From: Armatimonadota bacterium
GTDB lineage: Bacteria; Armatimonadota; UBA10988
NCBI GenBank assembly: GCA_016235455.1
Contig: JACRKZ010000065.1
Location: 1-49,462, forward strand
Direction: 5' to 3'
DNA: 49,462 nucleotides
Part shown: positions 38,517-49,027 of the stretch, piece after piece
Layout: the number at the start of each line of letters is the position of its first letter
How positions within the stretch are numbered: the stretch's first letter is position 1
Program-made: the position numbers and the translations under genes
Notes under the pieces: model-generated
The model's database searches: none
Told to the model about the DNA's origin: nothing
What the model saw: the letters and a program-made list of their open reading frames with translations, nothing else

Positions 38517-39917
38517 ATGGCATGTTGCACGGGCCGCCGGCCCAACATCGTTATCTTCGGCATCGACTCGCTGTCTGCCGATCACATGAGCTGCTACGGC
38601 TACCCGAAGCTGACCACGCCGCATCTGGACGAGCTGTCCTATGAAGGCACCCTGTGGGAGCGCTACTACAGCCCGCACATCCCGACCACCAGCGGCTATG
38701 CCGGCATGCTGACCGGGCGCGACGTGTTTGGAACGCAGGTCGTCGCCTTGCGTCACCAGGGACCGATGCGCGCCGAGGTGCCGACGTTGGCCGAGATCCT
38801 CGGAGCCGCCGGCTACAACACCACCTCCATCGGCTTCGAGGGCAACCCCGCCGCCCGCGGCTTCCAGAAGTACATCAACTTCTCGGGCTGGGGCTCGTGG
38901 GAGCAGCGGCCCAGCCGCAAGGCCGAGAACCTCAACGAGGTCACGGTCCCCGAGATCAGTCGCCTGGCCGGCGAGGACAAGCCGTTCTTCATGCTGCTGC
39001 GGCACATGGACCCGCACTCCCCCTATTTGCCGCCGTCGCCCTATGACCGCCTGTTCTACCACGGCGACGAGACGGACCCGGAGAACCACTCGCTGGACGG
39101 TATGTGGGCCTTCAAGCCTTTCTGCGACTACTTCGCCGCCTGGATGCCGCCCGGCTGCACCGACGCCGAATACGTCAACGCCCAGTACGACGGCGCCGTG
39201 GCCTACATGGACGCCTGCATCGGTGTGCTGATCAACCAGCTCGACACGCTCGGAATCCTGGACAACACGATCATCGTCATCACCGCCGACCACGGCGAGA
39301 CGCTCGACGAGCACGACTGCTGGTACGACCATCACGGCATCTACGACAACACGCTCCACGTGCCGATGATCATCCGCTACCCGGCCAAGGTGGCCGGCGG
39401 CCAGCGCGTGCCGGGCTACTGCTTCCACAAGGACCTGGTACCGACCATCCTCGAACTGGCCGAGGTCGAGACGGATGCGCAGTTCGACGGCACCAGTCTG
39501 ATGGAGCTCGCGTCGGGCGACGTGGCCAGCCACGAGAGCGAGTTCTACATCACCGAATGCACCTGGATGCGCAAGCACGGCTGGCGCACCCCGGAGTGGA
39601 AGCTGATGGTGGCCCTGGAGCCCGACTTCCACTTCAAGCCGGGCATCGAGCTCTACAACCTGGTGACCGATCCCCTCGAGAACACCAACGTCGCCGAGCA
39701 GAACCCGGACATCGTGGCCACGCTACGCGGCCGGCTGGAGGCCCATGTGGCCCGCCGCATGGCCGAGACCGGTCTGCCCAGCCCGATCGAGAACCAGGGC
39801 GATTGGCACGGCATCGCCGGGCTCGGACCGTTCAAGACCAGCCAGCAGGCGTTCGACACGCTGCACATCGGCGACCCCGGACAGGCTCAGCGCCTGCAAG
39901 CCGAAAGCCGAAAGTAG
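38517..39917 (+). CDS. Sulfatase-fold hydrolase with Thr in place of the formylglycine Cys/Ser
   Basis: 466 residues from ATG 38517, eight bases after GAGG; no signal peptide. The alkaline-phosphatase/sulfatase fold is clear: metal-binding D17 in 'FGIDSLSADHMSCYGYPKL', 'DKPFFMLLRHMDPHSPYLPP', 'IIVITADHGETLDEH' and 'HHGIYDNTLHVPMIIRYP'. Arylsulfatases have C/S-x-P-x-R before 'LTG'. Here the segment is 'PHIPTTSGYAGMLTGR', so T57 aligns with the modified Cys and Pro and Arg are missing. It cannot receive formylglycine. Thr is the nucleophile in phosphodiesterase and phosphotransferase branches of the superfamily, so this may cleave phosphodiesters or a sugar phosphate instead. Annotation simply as 'sulfatase' would be misleading. 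Confidence 0.85.
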   Translation: MACCTGRRPNIVIFGIDSLSADHMSCYGYPKLTTPHLDELSYEGTLWERYYSPHIPTTSGYAGMLTGRDVFGTQVVALRHQGPMRAEVPTLAEILGAAGYNTTSIGFEGNPAARGFQKYINFSGWGSWEQRPSRKAENLNEVTVPEISRLAGEDKPFFMLLRHMDPHSPYLPPSPYDRLFYHGDETDPENHSLDGMWAFKPFCDYFAAWMPPGCTDAEYVNAQYDGAVAYMDACIGVLINQLDTLGILDNTIIVITADHGETLDEHDCWYDHHGIYDNTLHVPMIIRYPAKVAGGQRVPGYCFHKDLVPTILELAEVETDAQFDGTSLMELASGDVASHESEFYITECTWMRKHGWRTPEWKLMVALEPDFHFKPGIELYNLVTDPLENTNVAEQNPDIVATLRGRLEAHVARRMAETGLPSPIENQGDWHGIAGLGPFKTSQQAFDTLHIGDPGQAQRLQAESRK

Positions 39918-39934
39918 CGGCGGACGGAGAGTAA

Positions 39935-40006
39935 GATCCACAGATTGCACAGATTGCACAGATGAGGAACCCGCCCGATCTGTGTAATCTGCGCAATCTG
40001 TGGATC
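39935..40006. repeat. Palindromic 9-base-unit element A
   Basis: A 29-bp left arm (39935-39963) and right arm (39978-40006) are complementary at 27 positions, with a 14-base loop. The left arm is a tandem array of the 9-base unit CAGATTGCA (39941-39963). It lies between the sulfatase-fold stop and the next ribosome site. It could act as an attenuator or be a small non-coding repeat. Confidence 0.8.
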
Positions 40007-40038
40007 GAGGGGCCTTTGGGGGTCAGAGGAGAGCTGCC

Positions 40039-41055
40039 ATGCTGAGGGTGGCGGTCATCGGCATGGGACCGATTGGCAATCGGCACGCGATGATCTACCG
40101 AGAGAACCCGCTCTCGGAGTTGGTTGGGGTCTGCGATGTGCGGCCCGACCGCCTGGACGCCGCCAAGGCGGCGCATGGCGTGCCCGGCTGGGACAACGTC
40201 GAGACCATGCTGCGCGATCTGGCGCCGGACCTTGTCAGCGTCACCACCGGCGGGTATGAGTACGGTAGCGACCACTACGAGCCGACCATGCAGGCGCTGG
40301 CGTCTCGTTGCCACGTGCTGGGCGAGAAGCCCATCTCCAACGAGATCCCGCTCGCCGAGGCGATGGTCGCCAAGGCGCGTGAGATGGGCGTCTGCTACGG
40401 CATCAACCTCAACCACCGCTTCACGCCGGCCACGCTGGTCGCCAAGAAGTGGCAGGAGGAGGGTCGACTCGGGCACCTGCTGTTCTGCAACATGGCCATG
40501 TGGATCATGAACCCCGCCGAGAGCTCGCCCTACTTCCAGCTCAAGGCGCTGCATCCGCATACCGTCGACGTCATGCGCTACTTCTGTGGCGATGTCGAGG
40601 CCGTGCAGTGCTTCGCAACCAAGGCGCCGGGCCGCTCCATCTGGTCCACCGCGCAGTTCAACATGCGTTTCGTCAACGGCGTCGTCGCCTCGCTGACCGG
40701 CAGCTACGACATCCAGCGCGGCCATCCCATGGAGCGCTGCGAAGTCGCCGGCACCGGTGGGCGATTCGTGCTCGAGGATATGTGGCGCCAGGCCACGCTG
40801 TACCCCGCGGGCGACCTGATCAAGTCGGTCTACACCGACCCGGCGTTCGGCAGCTTCGGCGACTTCGTGGACACCTTCCGCGCGCGCTTGGCCAAGTTCC
40901 TGCAGCAGGTCACCGACGGCGTCGCGCCTGATCAGATCGACGGCTCGGGCGCCGACGGCCTCGCGGCCCAACGCGTGCTGGCCGCGGCCATCGAGTCGCT
41001 GGACAATGAGACCGTGGTGCGCGTGGCCCACGAAACTGCCCAACCATCTGCGTAA
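40039..41055 (+). CDS. Gfo/Idh/MocA family oxidoreductase
   Basis: 338 residues from ATG 40039, preceded by AGAGGAGAG. It has a classic Rossmann loop ('VAVIGMGPIGNRHAMIYR'), the EKP motif ('HVLGEKPISNE') and a C-terminal domain with 'YGINLNHRFTPAT' and 'LKALHPHTVDVMRYF', where His residues line the sugar site. It likely oxidises a sugar or cyclitol hydroxyl with NAD(P). The epimerase gene follows after 27 bases. The last codons and the TAA stop lie in an 'ATCTGCGTAATCTGTGC' sequence that matches an arm of repeat element A, so the C-terminal 'QPSA' was probably created by repeat insertion. Confidence 0.9.
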   Translation: MLRVAVIGMGPIGNRHAMIYRENPLSELVGVCDVRPDRLDAAKAAHGVPGWDNVETMLRDLAPDLVSVTTGGYEYGSDHYEPTMQALASRCHVLGEKPISNEIPLAEAMVAKAREMGVCYGINLNHRFTPATLVAKKWQEEGRLGHLLFCNMAMWIMNPAESSPYFQLKALHPHTVDVMRYFCGDVEAVQCFATKAPGRSIWSTAQFNMRFVNGVVASLTGSYDIQRGHPMERCEVAGTGGRFVLEDMWRQATLYPAGDLIKSVYTDPAFGSFGDFVDTFRARLAKFLQQVTDGVAPDQIDGSGADGLAAQRVLAAAIESLDNETVVRVAHETAQPSA

Positions 41056-41068
41056 TCTGTGCAACCTG
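41046..41068. repeat. Half-copy of the 9-base-unit element
   Basis: 23 bases match the right arm of element A (39978-40000) at 20 positions. There is no opposing arm. It overlaps the stop codon of the oxidoreductase gene. Confidence 0.6.
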
Positions 41069-41082
41069 ATGAGGAGTGAGTG

Positions 41083-41880
41083 ATGAAGCTCGGAGCCAAC
41101 TCCGTTCTGTTCGGCGGTCATGCGCTGGAGACCGCGTTCGAGTGCCTGGCCCTGGCCGGCTACGACGGCATCGAGCTGTCGGCCATCGGTGGCATGTCCG
41201 AGCACCTGGTGCTGGAGCGCTGGCAGGAGATCGCGCCGGACATCAAGACCTATGTCGAGCGCTACGGCCTGGAGTTGTTGGGCATGGAGCAGCCCAGCCA
41301 GGATCCCGCGGTCATGGAGACCGCGTTCCAGGCGGCGGCCGAGATCGGCGTGCCCATCGTCAATTGCGGGCCTGGCGGCAAGAGCGGCGACGAGGAGTCG
41401 CTCCAGGCGTCCATCGACAGCCTGGGCAAGCTGGCCGAGATGGCCGGGAAGTATGGCGTGACGCTGTGCGTCAAGGCGCATGTGGGCGCGTCCATCTGGA
41501 ACACGCCGACCACGCTCGAAGTGATCAAGGCTATCGACCTGCCGAGCTTCGGCATCGACATGGACCCGAGCCACATCCACCGCGCCGGCGAGAACCCCGT
41601 GGAAGCCATCGCGGCGGTGGTGTCGCGCGTCAAACACGTGCACATCCGCGACTGTAAGGGCACCCAGCAGAACCCCGGCAAGCCCGAGATGCAGGCCAAC
41701 GGCCGCGGCGACATCGACCTGCTCGGTTACATCCGCGTGCTGCATGAGCACGGCTACACCGGCCCGGTCGACCTGGAAGTCATCGGCGCCAAAGAGTACA
41801 GCGTGACCCAGTGCGCGGTCATCGCCGCCGAGTCGCGCGGGCACATGCAGGCCTGCCTGCAGGCTTGCGGGGCGCGCTAG
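41083..41880 (+). CDS. Sugar phosphate isomerase/epimerase-like TIM barrel
   Basis: 265 residues from ATG 41083, eight bases after GAGG; a GTG directly before it is a less likely start. It has an AP-endonuclease-2 fold with 'LAGYDGIELSAIGGMSEHL', a likely metal site formed by 'IPIVNCGPGG'-type strands, 'FGIDMDPSHIHRAGENP' (Asp, His), 'VKHVHIRDCKG' (His) and 'GPVDLEVIGAKEYS' (Glu). Proteins of this kind act as isomerases, dehydratases or keto-glycoside lyases. Pairing directly downstream of a Gfo/Idh oxidoreductase is the gene order of systems that oxidise a glycoside at C3 and then eliminate the aglycone; that assignment is inference. The stop is nine bases from repeat element C. Confidence 0.88.
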   Translation: MKLGANSVLFGGHALETAFECLALAGYDGIELSAIGGMSEHLVLERWQEIAPDIKTYVERYGLELLGMEQPSQDPAVMETAFQAAAEIGVPIVNCGPGGKSGDEESLQASIDSLGKLAEMAGKYGVTLCVKAHVGASIWNTPTTLEVIKAIDLPSFGIDMDPSHIHRAGENPVEAIAAVVSRVKHVHIRDCKGTQQNPGKPEMQANGRGDIDLLGYIRVLHEHGYTGPVDLEVIGAKEYSVTQCAVIAAESRGHMQACLQACGAR

Positions 41881-41889
41881 CACCAAAGC

Positions 41890-41966
41890 ACATCCGCAGA
41901 TATCGCAGATGAACGCAGATAGACGGCGTTCCGGTATCTGCGTCCATCTGCGATATCTGCGGATGT
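41890..41966. repeat. Palindromic element C between convergent genes
   Basis: Arms of 32 bases (41890-41921 and 41935-41966) are complementary at 31 positions, with a 13-base loop. GCAGAT recurs every 9-10 bases in the left arm. It fills most of the 96-base gap between two convergent genes and could serve as a terminator for both. Confidence 0.85.
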
Positions 41967-41976
41967 CCCGTAGCTG

Positions 41977-43311
<1,335 letters not shown>

Positions 43312-43380
43312 TGTCAGCCTCCAGGCACTTGCCCCCGGCGGCCTGTTCGGCGAGCGGTGGCGGCATCCTCTCTCTGACTC

Positions 43381-43453
43381 GCCAACCACAGAGAACACAG
43401 CGGCCACAGAGAAGACCCAGGAGGGGCTCCTCTCTGTGACCTCGGTGGTTGGC
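43381..43453. repeat. Palindromic 9-base-unit element D
   Basis: CACAG recurs exactly every nine bases in the left arm (43387, 43396, 43405). The outer left arm (43381-43400) pairs with 43434-43453 at 17 of 20 positions, and an inner 8-bp stem CACAGAGA (43405-43412) pairs with 43431-43438. It ends four bases before the E3 stop codon and probably insulates the pyruvate dehydrogenase operon from the oxidoreductase gene. Confidence 0.75.
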
Positions 43454-43456
43454 GCT

Positions 43457-44869
43457 CTACGACCGCGAGATCAGGTGCGGGCTGTGGCCGAATTGGAGCT
43501 CGGCGGCCTCCATGACCGTCTCGGACAGGGTCGGGTGGGCGTGGATGGACATCATCACGTCCGTGGCCGAGGCGCCCATCTCGATGGCCAGCACGCCCTC
43601 GGCGATCATTTCGCCCGCGCCGACACCGACGATAGCCATGCCCAGGATGCGCTCCGACTGCGGGTCGACGATCATCTTGGTCATGCCGTCGTTGCGGGCC
43701 AGCGTGGTGGCCCGGCCCGAAGCCGCCCACGGGAAGCGGGTGACTTTGTGCGGAATGGCCTCCTGCCGGGCCTCAGCCTCGGTGATTCCGGCCCAGGCCA
43801 CCTCGGGGTCGGTGAAGACCACGGCGGGAATGGCTTGCGGGTCATACGCGGTCGGCTTGCCGAGCATGGCCTCGACGGCGATGCGCGCCTCGTAGGTGGC
43901 TTTGTGCGCCAACATGGGTTGGCCGGCCACATCGCCGATGGCCCAGATGTTCGGCACGTTGGTGCGGCGCTGGCCGTCGACCTTGACGAACCCGTGGCCG
44001 TCAATCTCGATGCCCAGTTCCTCGAGGCCGATGCCGGCCGAGCTCGGTCGCCGGCCGATCGAGACCAACACACGGTCGAAGACACGGACCGGGTCCTTGA
44101 GGTCGAGGCCGACCATCTTGACCTCGATGCCGCCCTCGACTTCGCGCGCTTCGACTACCTTGGTGTCCAGCAGCACCTCCTCGAACTTGGCCCGCAGGCT
44201 CACTTCGAGGATGTCCACCAGATCACGGTCGACGCCGCTGAGCAGACCCTGAGTGGCTTCGACCACAGTGACCTTGGAGCCCAGCCCACTGTAGACACTG
44301 CCCAGTTCCAGGCCGATGTAGCCACCACCGACGACCAGCATGGTGCCGGGGATGTCCTCGACCGCCAGCGCGCTCGTGGAATCCATGACGCGCGGGCTGG
44401 CCGGGAACAGCTTGGGCAGCGCGATGGGCGTGGAGCCCGTGGCCACGACGGCATAGTCGAACTCGACCGTCTCGGCGCCGCCGTTGTTGAGCGCCACCAG
44501 CAGGTGGTTGGCATCGAGGAAGCGGCCGCGGCCGGCCAGATGCTTCACCTTGCGCACCTTGCCCAGCACGCCCAGACCACCGGTCATCTTGGCCACGACG
44601 CTGTTCTTCCAGGCGCGCAGCTTGTCCAGGTCGATGGTCGGCTGACCGAAGCTGACACCGAAACGCTCGGCCTCCTTGGCTTCGCTGAGCACCTTGGCGA
44701 TGTGCAGCAGCGCCTTTGAGGGGATGCAACCGCGGTGCAGACAGACGCCGCCAGGCTGCTCATCGAGATCGACCAGCGTCACGTCGAACCCGTGGTCAGC
44801 GCCCAGGAATGCCGCCGGATAGCCGCCCGGCCCAGCGCCCAACACCAGCAAGCGAGGCTTTTCTGCCAT
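43457..44869 (-). CDS. lpdA: Dihydrolipoyl dehydrogenase (E3)
   Basis: 470 residues from ATG 44869. A complete flavoprotein disulfide reductase: FAD loop '[16 protein letters not shown]', redox disulfide C43/C48 in '[13 protein letters not shown]', second FAD motif '[12 protein letters not shown]', NAD-binding '[17 protein letters not shown]', '[18 protein letters not shown]', and the His-Glu base pair in '[13 protein letters not shown]'. It reoxidises dihydrolipoyl groups of E2 with NAD+. As last gene of an E1-E2-E3 operon it belongs to the pyruvate dehydrogenase complex, though it may also serve other 2-oxoacid complexes. The start is ten bases after the E2 stop. The stop is next to palindromic element D. 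Confidence 0.95.
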   Translation of the reverse strand: MAEKPRLLVLGAGPGGYPAAFLGADHGFDVTLVDLDEQPGGVCLHRGCIPSKALLHIAKVLSEAKEAERFGVSFGQPTIDLDKLRAWKNSVVAKMTGGLGVLGKVRKVKHLAGRGRFLDANHLLVALNNGGAETVEFDYAVVATGSTPIALPKLFPASPRVMDSTSALAVEDIPGTMLVVGGGYIGLELGSVYSGLGSKVTVVEATQGLLSGVDRDLVDILEVSLRAKFEEVLLDTKVVEAREVEGGIEVKMVGLDLKDPVRVFDRVLVSIGRRPSSAGIGLEELGIEIDGHGFVKVDGQRRTNVPNIWAIGDVAGQPMLAHKATYEARIAVEAMLGKPTAYDPQAIPAVVFTDPEVAWAGITEAEARQEAIPHKVTRFPWAASGRATTLARNDGMTKMIVDPQSERILGMAIVGVGAGEMIAEGVLAIEMGASATDVMMSIHAHPTLSETVMEAAELQFGHSPHLISRS

Positions 44870-44879
44870 GGTTCTATCG

Positions 44880-46184
44880 TCACCCTTCCAGTAGCGACAG
44901 CGGCTCTTGCACCGTGTCGATGATCCAGCGCAGGAACCGCGCGCCGTCCGCGCCGTCGACCAGACGGTGATCGATCGACAGCGACAGCGGCATCATCAGC
45001 CGCGGTTCGAACGCGCCGGCCGCCTCGTTCCATACGGGTTCGCGGACCGAGCGGCCCACGCCGAGAATGGCCACCTGCGGGTGCGGCACGACCGGCGTGA
45101 AGTAGCCGATGCCCAGCCCGCCGAGGTTGGTCAGCGTGAACGACGCGCCCTGCATGTCGTTCGGCGCCAGCTTGCCGCGCCGGCCGGCATCGGCCAGGTC
45201 GGTCATCTCCTTGGCCACCTGGAACAGGCTCTTCCGGTCGACATCGCGCACCACGGGCACCACCAGGCCGCGCTCGGAATCGACGGCGATGCCCAGGTGG
45301 TAGTGGTCCTTGAGGACGATCTGGTCGCCGGGAATGTCCAGGCTGGCATTGAGCTTGGGGAACTGCTTCAGCGCCTTGGCCAGCACCTTGAGCAGAATGG
45401 CCGTGACGGTGATCTTCACGCCGGCCCGGTCGGCGCGCGGTTTGAGCCTGGCCCGCCAGGCTTCAAGTGCGGTCACGTCGCACTTGTCGAAGATGGTGAC
45501 ATGCGGGATGGTGTGCCAGCACTCGGACAGGTAGGTGGCCGCGGTGCGCCGCACCTTGTTCATCGGCTCGACGTGGATGGCGCCCCACCGGCTGAACTCG
45601 GGAAGATCGGGGCCGGCGGCGGGCGCCACGGGCACCAGCCGGCCGACGTTCCGCGCGGCCGCCTTCACGTCCTCGACGCTGATGCGCCCGCCGGGTCCGG
45701 TGCCCTCGACGGTGCGGATGTCGATGCCCACCTCACGCGCGAACTGCCGCACCGACGGCGAGGCGAAGACCGGCGTCTTGTCGCTGCTGACGGCGGCCTT
45801 GGCCGGCTCGGGCGCCGCCGGCGCTTCGGCCGCGGCGGGCTCTGGGGTAGCGTTCGCCGCTGTAGCTATCGCCGCGGCCGCGGCCACGGCCGCCGCCAGC
45901 GCCTCGGCCTTGGCCGGCGGGTCGGCGGGCTTGGTGGCCGCGGCTTCACCGGCCTCAATGACCAGCATCACCGCGCCGACGTTGGCCTTGGTGCCGGCCT
46001 TCACCAGCACCTTGCTCACCGTGCCGGCCACGGGGCAGGGCACATCGAGCCCGGCCTTGTCGGTCTCTACTTCCAGCACCGTCTGGCCGGCGGCGACCGT
46101 GTCGCCCTCCTTGACCAGCACCTTCACCACATCGGCTGCCTTGATGCCTTCGCCCAGGTCGGGCAGCACAAAGTCAACGGCCAT
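44880..46184 (-). CDS. aceF: Dihydrolipoamide acetyltransferase (E2) of pyruvate dehydrogenase
   Basis: 434 residues from ATG 46184, preceded by GAGGTGAG. One lipoyl domain (about 1-75) carries K43 in 'VETDKAGLD', where lipoate is attached. A long Ala/Pro-rich swinging linker (about 80-135) leads to the E1/E3-binding domain ('ASPSVRQFAREVGIDIRTV', about 140-175), and a catalytic acetyltransferase domain ends with 'LSIDHRLVDGADGARFL', containing the active His and Asp. Enzymes partnered with a homodimeric AceE E1 often have two or three lipoyl domains, so a single one is on the short side. It forms the structural core of the complex. The stop is ten bases from the E3 start, and E1 lies 33 bases upstream. 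Confidence 0.94.
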   Translation of the reverse strand: MAVDFVLPDLGEGIKAADVVKVLVKEGDTVAAGQTVLEVETDKAGLDVPCPVAGTVSKVLVKAGTKANVGAVMLVIEAGEAAATKPADPPAKAEALAAAVAAAAAIATAANATPEPAAAEAPAAPEPAKAAVSSDKTPVFASPSVRQFAREVGIDIRTVEGTGPGGRISVEDVKAAARNVGRLVPVAPAAGPDLPEFSRWGAIHVEPMNKVRRTAATYLSECWHTIPHVTIFDKCDVTALEAWRARLKPRADRAGVKITVTAILLKVLAKALKQFPKLNASLDIPGDQIVLKDHYHLGIAVDSERGLVVPVVRDVDRKSLFQVAKEMTDLADAGRRGKLAPNDMQGASFTLTNLGGLGIGYFTPVVPHPQVAILGVGRSVREPVWNEAAGAFEPRLMMPLSLSIDHRLVDGADGARFLRWIIDTVQEPLSLLEG

Positions 46185-46217
46185 ATCTCACCTCATGTCC
46201 AACAGTGGCGCGACAAC

Positions 46218-48878
46218 TCAGCGGGCCCAGGCTGACGGCCGCTCGGGGTCGATGCCCAGGTCGGCCATGGCGGCGGTCACCACCTCCGGCTTGACCTGCC
46301 CCGCGCGGGCCAACGACGACAGCGCCGCCACGGTCACCCAGCGATGGTCGACCTCGAAGAAGTCGCGCAGCTCGGCGCGACTCTCACTGCGGCCGAAGCC
46401 GTCGGTGCCCAGGCTGGTCAGGCCGCCGGGCACCCACTTGGCGATGGATTCGGGCAGCACCTTCATGTAGTCCGAGGCCGCCACCGCCGGCAGCTTGTCG
46501 CCGCCGAGCTGCTGAGTGACCCAGGGCAGGCGCTCGGGCTCGCCGGGATGCAGCAGGTTCCAGCGTTCGCAGTCCACCGCGTCGCGGCTCAGCGCCTTGT
46601 AGCTGGTCACCGACCACACCTCGGCCGACACGCCGTACTTCTCGGCCAGCAGGTCGCGGGCCCGCACCACCTCGTTGAGGATGGAGCCGCTGCCCAGCAG
46701 CCGGATGGCCGGCTGGCCCGCGGTCGCTTCCTGGAAACGGTACAGCCCGCGCAGGATGCCTTCCTCGACCCCGGGGGGCATAGGCGGCTGGGTGTAGTTC
46801 TCGTTGCCCACGGTCAGGTAGTAGAAGATGTCTTCCTGGTTCTCGCCCATGCGCCGCAGACCGTCGCGGATGACCGTGGCCAGCTCGTAGGCGTAAGCCG
46901 TGTCGTAGGCCTCCATGTTGGGGATCGGCAAGGCCAGCACATGGCTGTGGCCGTCCTGATGCTGGAGCCCTTCGCCGGCCAGCGTGGTGCGGCCGGCGGT
47001 GCCGCCCAGCATGAACCCGCGGCAGCGCATATCGCCCGCGGCCCAGGCCAGGTCGCCGATGCGCTGGAAGCCAAACATCGAGTAGTAGATGAAGAACGGG
47101 ATCAGCGGCCGACCGTGCGTGGCGTAAGCCGTGCCGGCGGCGATGAACGAGGACATGGCGCCGGCCTCATTGATGCCCTCTTCGAGGATCTGGCCGTCGC
47201 GCTGCTCCTTGTAGTACATCAGGCTTTCGTGGTCGACCGGCTCATAGAGCTGGCCCTGATGCGCGTAGATGCCGCACTGGCGGAACAGGCCCTCCATGCC
47301 GAAGGTGCGTGCCTCGTCGGGCACGATGGGCACGATAGACTGGCCCAGGTCGGGGTCCTTGAGCAGCTTGCTGAGCAGCCGCACGAAGACCATCGTGGTG
47401 CTCACCTCGCGGTCGCCTGTGCCGGCCATGAACTCGTCGTAGTGGTCGGTCTCGGCGGCCTTGAGAGGCACATTGACCGATCGGCGACTGGGCAGCGGGC
47501 CGCCCAGCGTGCGGCGGCGGTCGCGCAGATACTGCACCTCGACGCTGTCCTCGGGCGGCCGATAGAACTCCAGATGCTCGGCCTGCTCATCGGTCAGCGG
47601 CAGGTGGAAGCGGTCGCGGAAGGCCAGGATGGCCTCGGGCGAGAGCTTCTTCTGCTGATGGGTGACGTTCTGCGCCTCGCCGGCGTCGCCCATGCCGTAG
47701 CCCTTGATGGTCTTGGCCAGGATGACGGTGGGCGCGCCCTTGTGGGCGTAGGCGGCGTGGTAGGCGGCGTAGACCTTGGAGGAATCGTGGCCGCCGCGCT
47801 TGAGCTGCCAGAGGTCATCGTCGGACATCTTGGAGACCAACTCCAGCAGCCGCGGGTCGGAGCCGAAGAAGTGCTCGCGTACGTAGGTGCCGTTCTCGGC
47901 CTTGTAGCGCTGGTAGGCGCCGTCCACGACGTCCAACATGCGCCGCGCCAGCACACCCTCGCGGTCGGCGGCGAGTAGCGGGTCCCACTCAGCGCCCCAC
48001 AGCACCTTGATCACGTTCCAGCCGGCGCCGCGGAAGATGGCTTCCAGTTCCTGGACGATCTTGCCGTTGCCGCGCACCGGGCCGTCGAGCCGCTGCAGGT
48101 TGCAGTTGACGACGAACAGCAGGTTGTCGAGCCCTTCGCGGCTGGCCAGCGTGATGGCGCCGAGGGTCTCGGGCTCGTCGGTCTCGCCGTCGCCCAGGAA
48201 GGCGACTACCTTCTGGTCGGAGCGCTCTTTGAGGCCGCGGTCCTCCAGGTAGCGGAGCATGCGGGCGCGGTAGATCGCCATCAGCGGGCCGAGGCCCATG
48301 GACACCGTCGGGAACTGCCAGAAGTCGGGCATGAGCCACGGATGCGGGTACGATGACAGGCCGCCACCGGGCGCCAACTCGCGGCGGAAGTTCAGCAGCT
48401 GCTGCTCGGACAGCCGGCCCTCGAGGAAGGCGCGAGCGTATAGGCCCGGCGTGGCATGACCCTGGATGTACAGCAGGTCGCCACCGGACGGATGGTCGGG
48501 CCCGCGGAAGAAGTGGTGCAGGCCGACCTCGTACAGCGTGGCCGCCGAGGCATAGCTGGAGATGTGGCCGCCAATGCCGTTCTCCGCCTTGTTGGCGCGC
48601 ACGACCATGGCCATCGCATTCCAGCGGACCCAGCGGCGAATACGCTTCTCGACTTCCAGGTTGCCGGGGTAGGGCGGCTGCGAATCGACGTCGATGGTGT
48701 TTACATAGGGCGTCTGCGATGTGACCGGCAGCACCACGCCAGCCTTCTGGGCATGGATCTGCAGGCCTTGGAGCAAGCGCTTGACCCGTTCGCGGCCACG
48801 CGTGTAGAGCACATCGTCAAGCGAGTCGAGCCAGTCGGCAAGCTCCAAGGCATCAAGATCAGGCTGTTGAGCATCCAT
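46218..48878 (-). CDS. aceE: Pyruvate dehydrogenase E1 component, homodimeric type
   Basis: 886 residues from ATG 48878, ten bases after AGGAG, close to the 887 of E. coli AceE. It decarboxylates pyruvate with thiamine diphosphate and passes the acetyl group to E2. The diphosphate/Mg-binding motif 'GDGETDEPETLG' with the following 'NCNLQRLDGPVRGNG' is intact. Other AceE landmarks are 'NGIGGHISSYASAATLYEVG', 'PTVILAKTIKGYGMG', 'IVPDEARTFGMEGLF' and 'SFIAAGTAYATHG'. It is the first gene of the operon and has its own promoter. A further 38 in-frame codons upstream lack coding character and cross that promoter, so they are not included. No PdhR-like regulator gene is adjacent. Confidence 0.96.
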   Translation of the reverse strand: MDAQQPDLDALELADWLDSLDDVLYTRGRERVKRLLQGLQIHAQKAGVVLPVTSQTPYVNTIDVDSQPPYPGNLEVEKRIRRWVRWNAMAMVVRANKAENGIGGHISSYASAATLYEVGLHHFFRGPDHPSGGDLLYIQGHATPGLYARAFLEGRLSEQQLLNFRRELAPGGGLSSYPHPWLMPDFWQFPTVSMGLGPLMAIYRARMLRYLEDRGLKERSDQKVVAFLGDGETDEPETLGAITLASREGLDNLLFVVNCNLQRLDGPVRGNGKIVQELEAIFRGAGWNVIKVLWGAEWDPLLAADREGVLARRMLDVVDGAYQRYKAENGTYVREHFFGSDPRLLELVSKMSDDDLWQLKRGGHDSSKVYAAYHAAYAHKGAPTVILAKTIKGYGMGDAGEAQNVTHQQKKLSPEAILAFRDRFHLPLTDEQAEHLEFYRPPEDSVEVQYLRDRRRTLGGPLPSRRSVNVPLKAAETDHYDEFMAGTGDREVSTTMVFVRLLSKLLKDPDLGQSIVPIVPDEARTFGMEGLFRQCGIYAHQGQLYEPVDHESLMYYKEQRDGQILEEGINEAGAMSSFIAAGTAYATHGRPLIPFFIYYSMFGFQRIGDLAWAAGDMRCRGFMLGGTAGRTTLAGEGLQHQDGHSHVLALPIPNMEAYDTAYAYELATVIRDGLRRMGENQEDIFYYLTVGNENYTQPPMPPGVEEGILRGLYRFQEATAGQPAIRLLGSGSILNEVVRARDLLAEKYGVSAEVWSVTSYKALSRDAVDCERWNLLHPGEPERLPWVTQQLGGDKLPAVAASDYMKVLPESIAKWVPGGLTSLGTDGFGRSESRAELRDFFEVDHRWVTVAALSSLARAGQVKPEVVTAAMADLGIDPERPSAWAR

Positions 48879-48905
48879 GGACAGGCGGCTCCTCCCACGA
48901 CCAAC

Positions 48906-48934
48906 ATGATACGACGGACGTTCGTTATGGTCAG
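48906..48934 (-). promoter_or_regulatory. Promoter of the pyruvate dehydrogenase operon
   Basis: On the minus strand CTGACC (48934-48929), a 17-base spacer and TATCAT (48911-48906). The predicted start is near 48899, leaving about 20 bases of leader before the ATG at 48878, with the AGGAG site inside it. Confidence 0.5.
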
Positions 48935-48977
48935 GGTCTATCCTTCCGCAAGGTTGACGCATCCACCGCGCGCTCAG

Positions 48978-49006
48978 TTGACCATCGCCCAACCTTCGGC
49001 TAGGAT
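48978..49006 (+). promoter_or_regulatory. Sigma70-type promoter for the DedA gene
   Basis: TTGACC (48978-48983), a 17-base spacer and TAGGAT (49001-49006), each 5 of 6 consensus. The predicted start is near 49013, about 15 bases before the ATG at 49028. Confidence 0.6.
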
Positions 49007-49027
49007 GCCCTGCGAATAGGCGGGTCC

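Noticed and set aside
39935..41966. CRISPR array
   Set aside because: The repeats are mirrored palindromes with short units and no unique spacers, and no cas genes are present.
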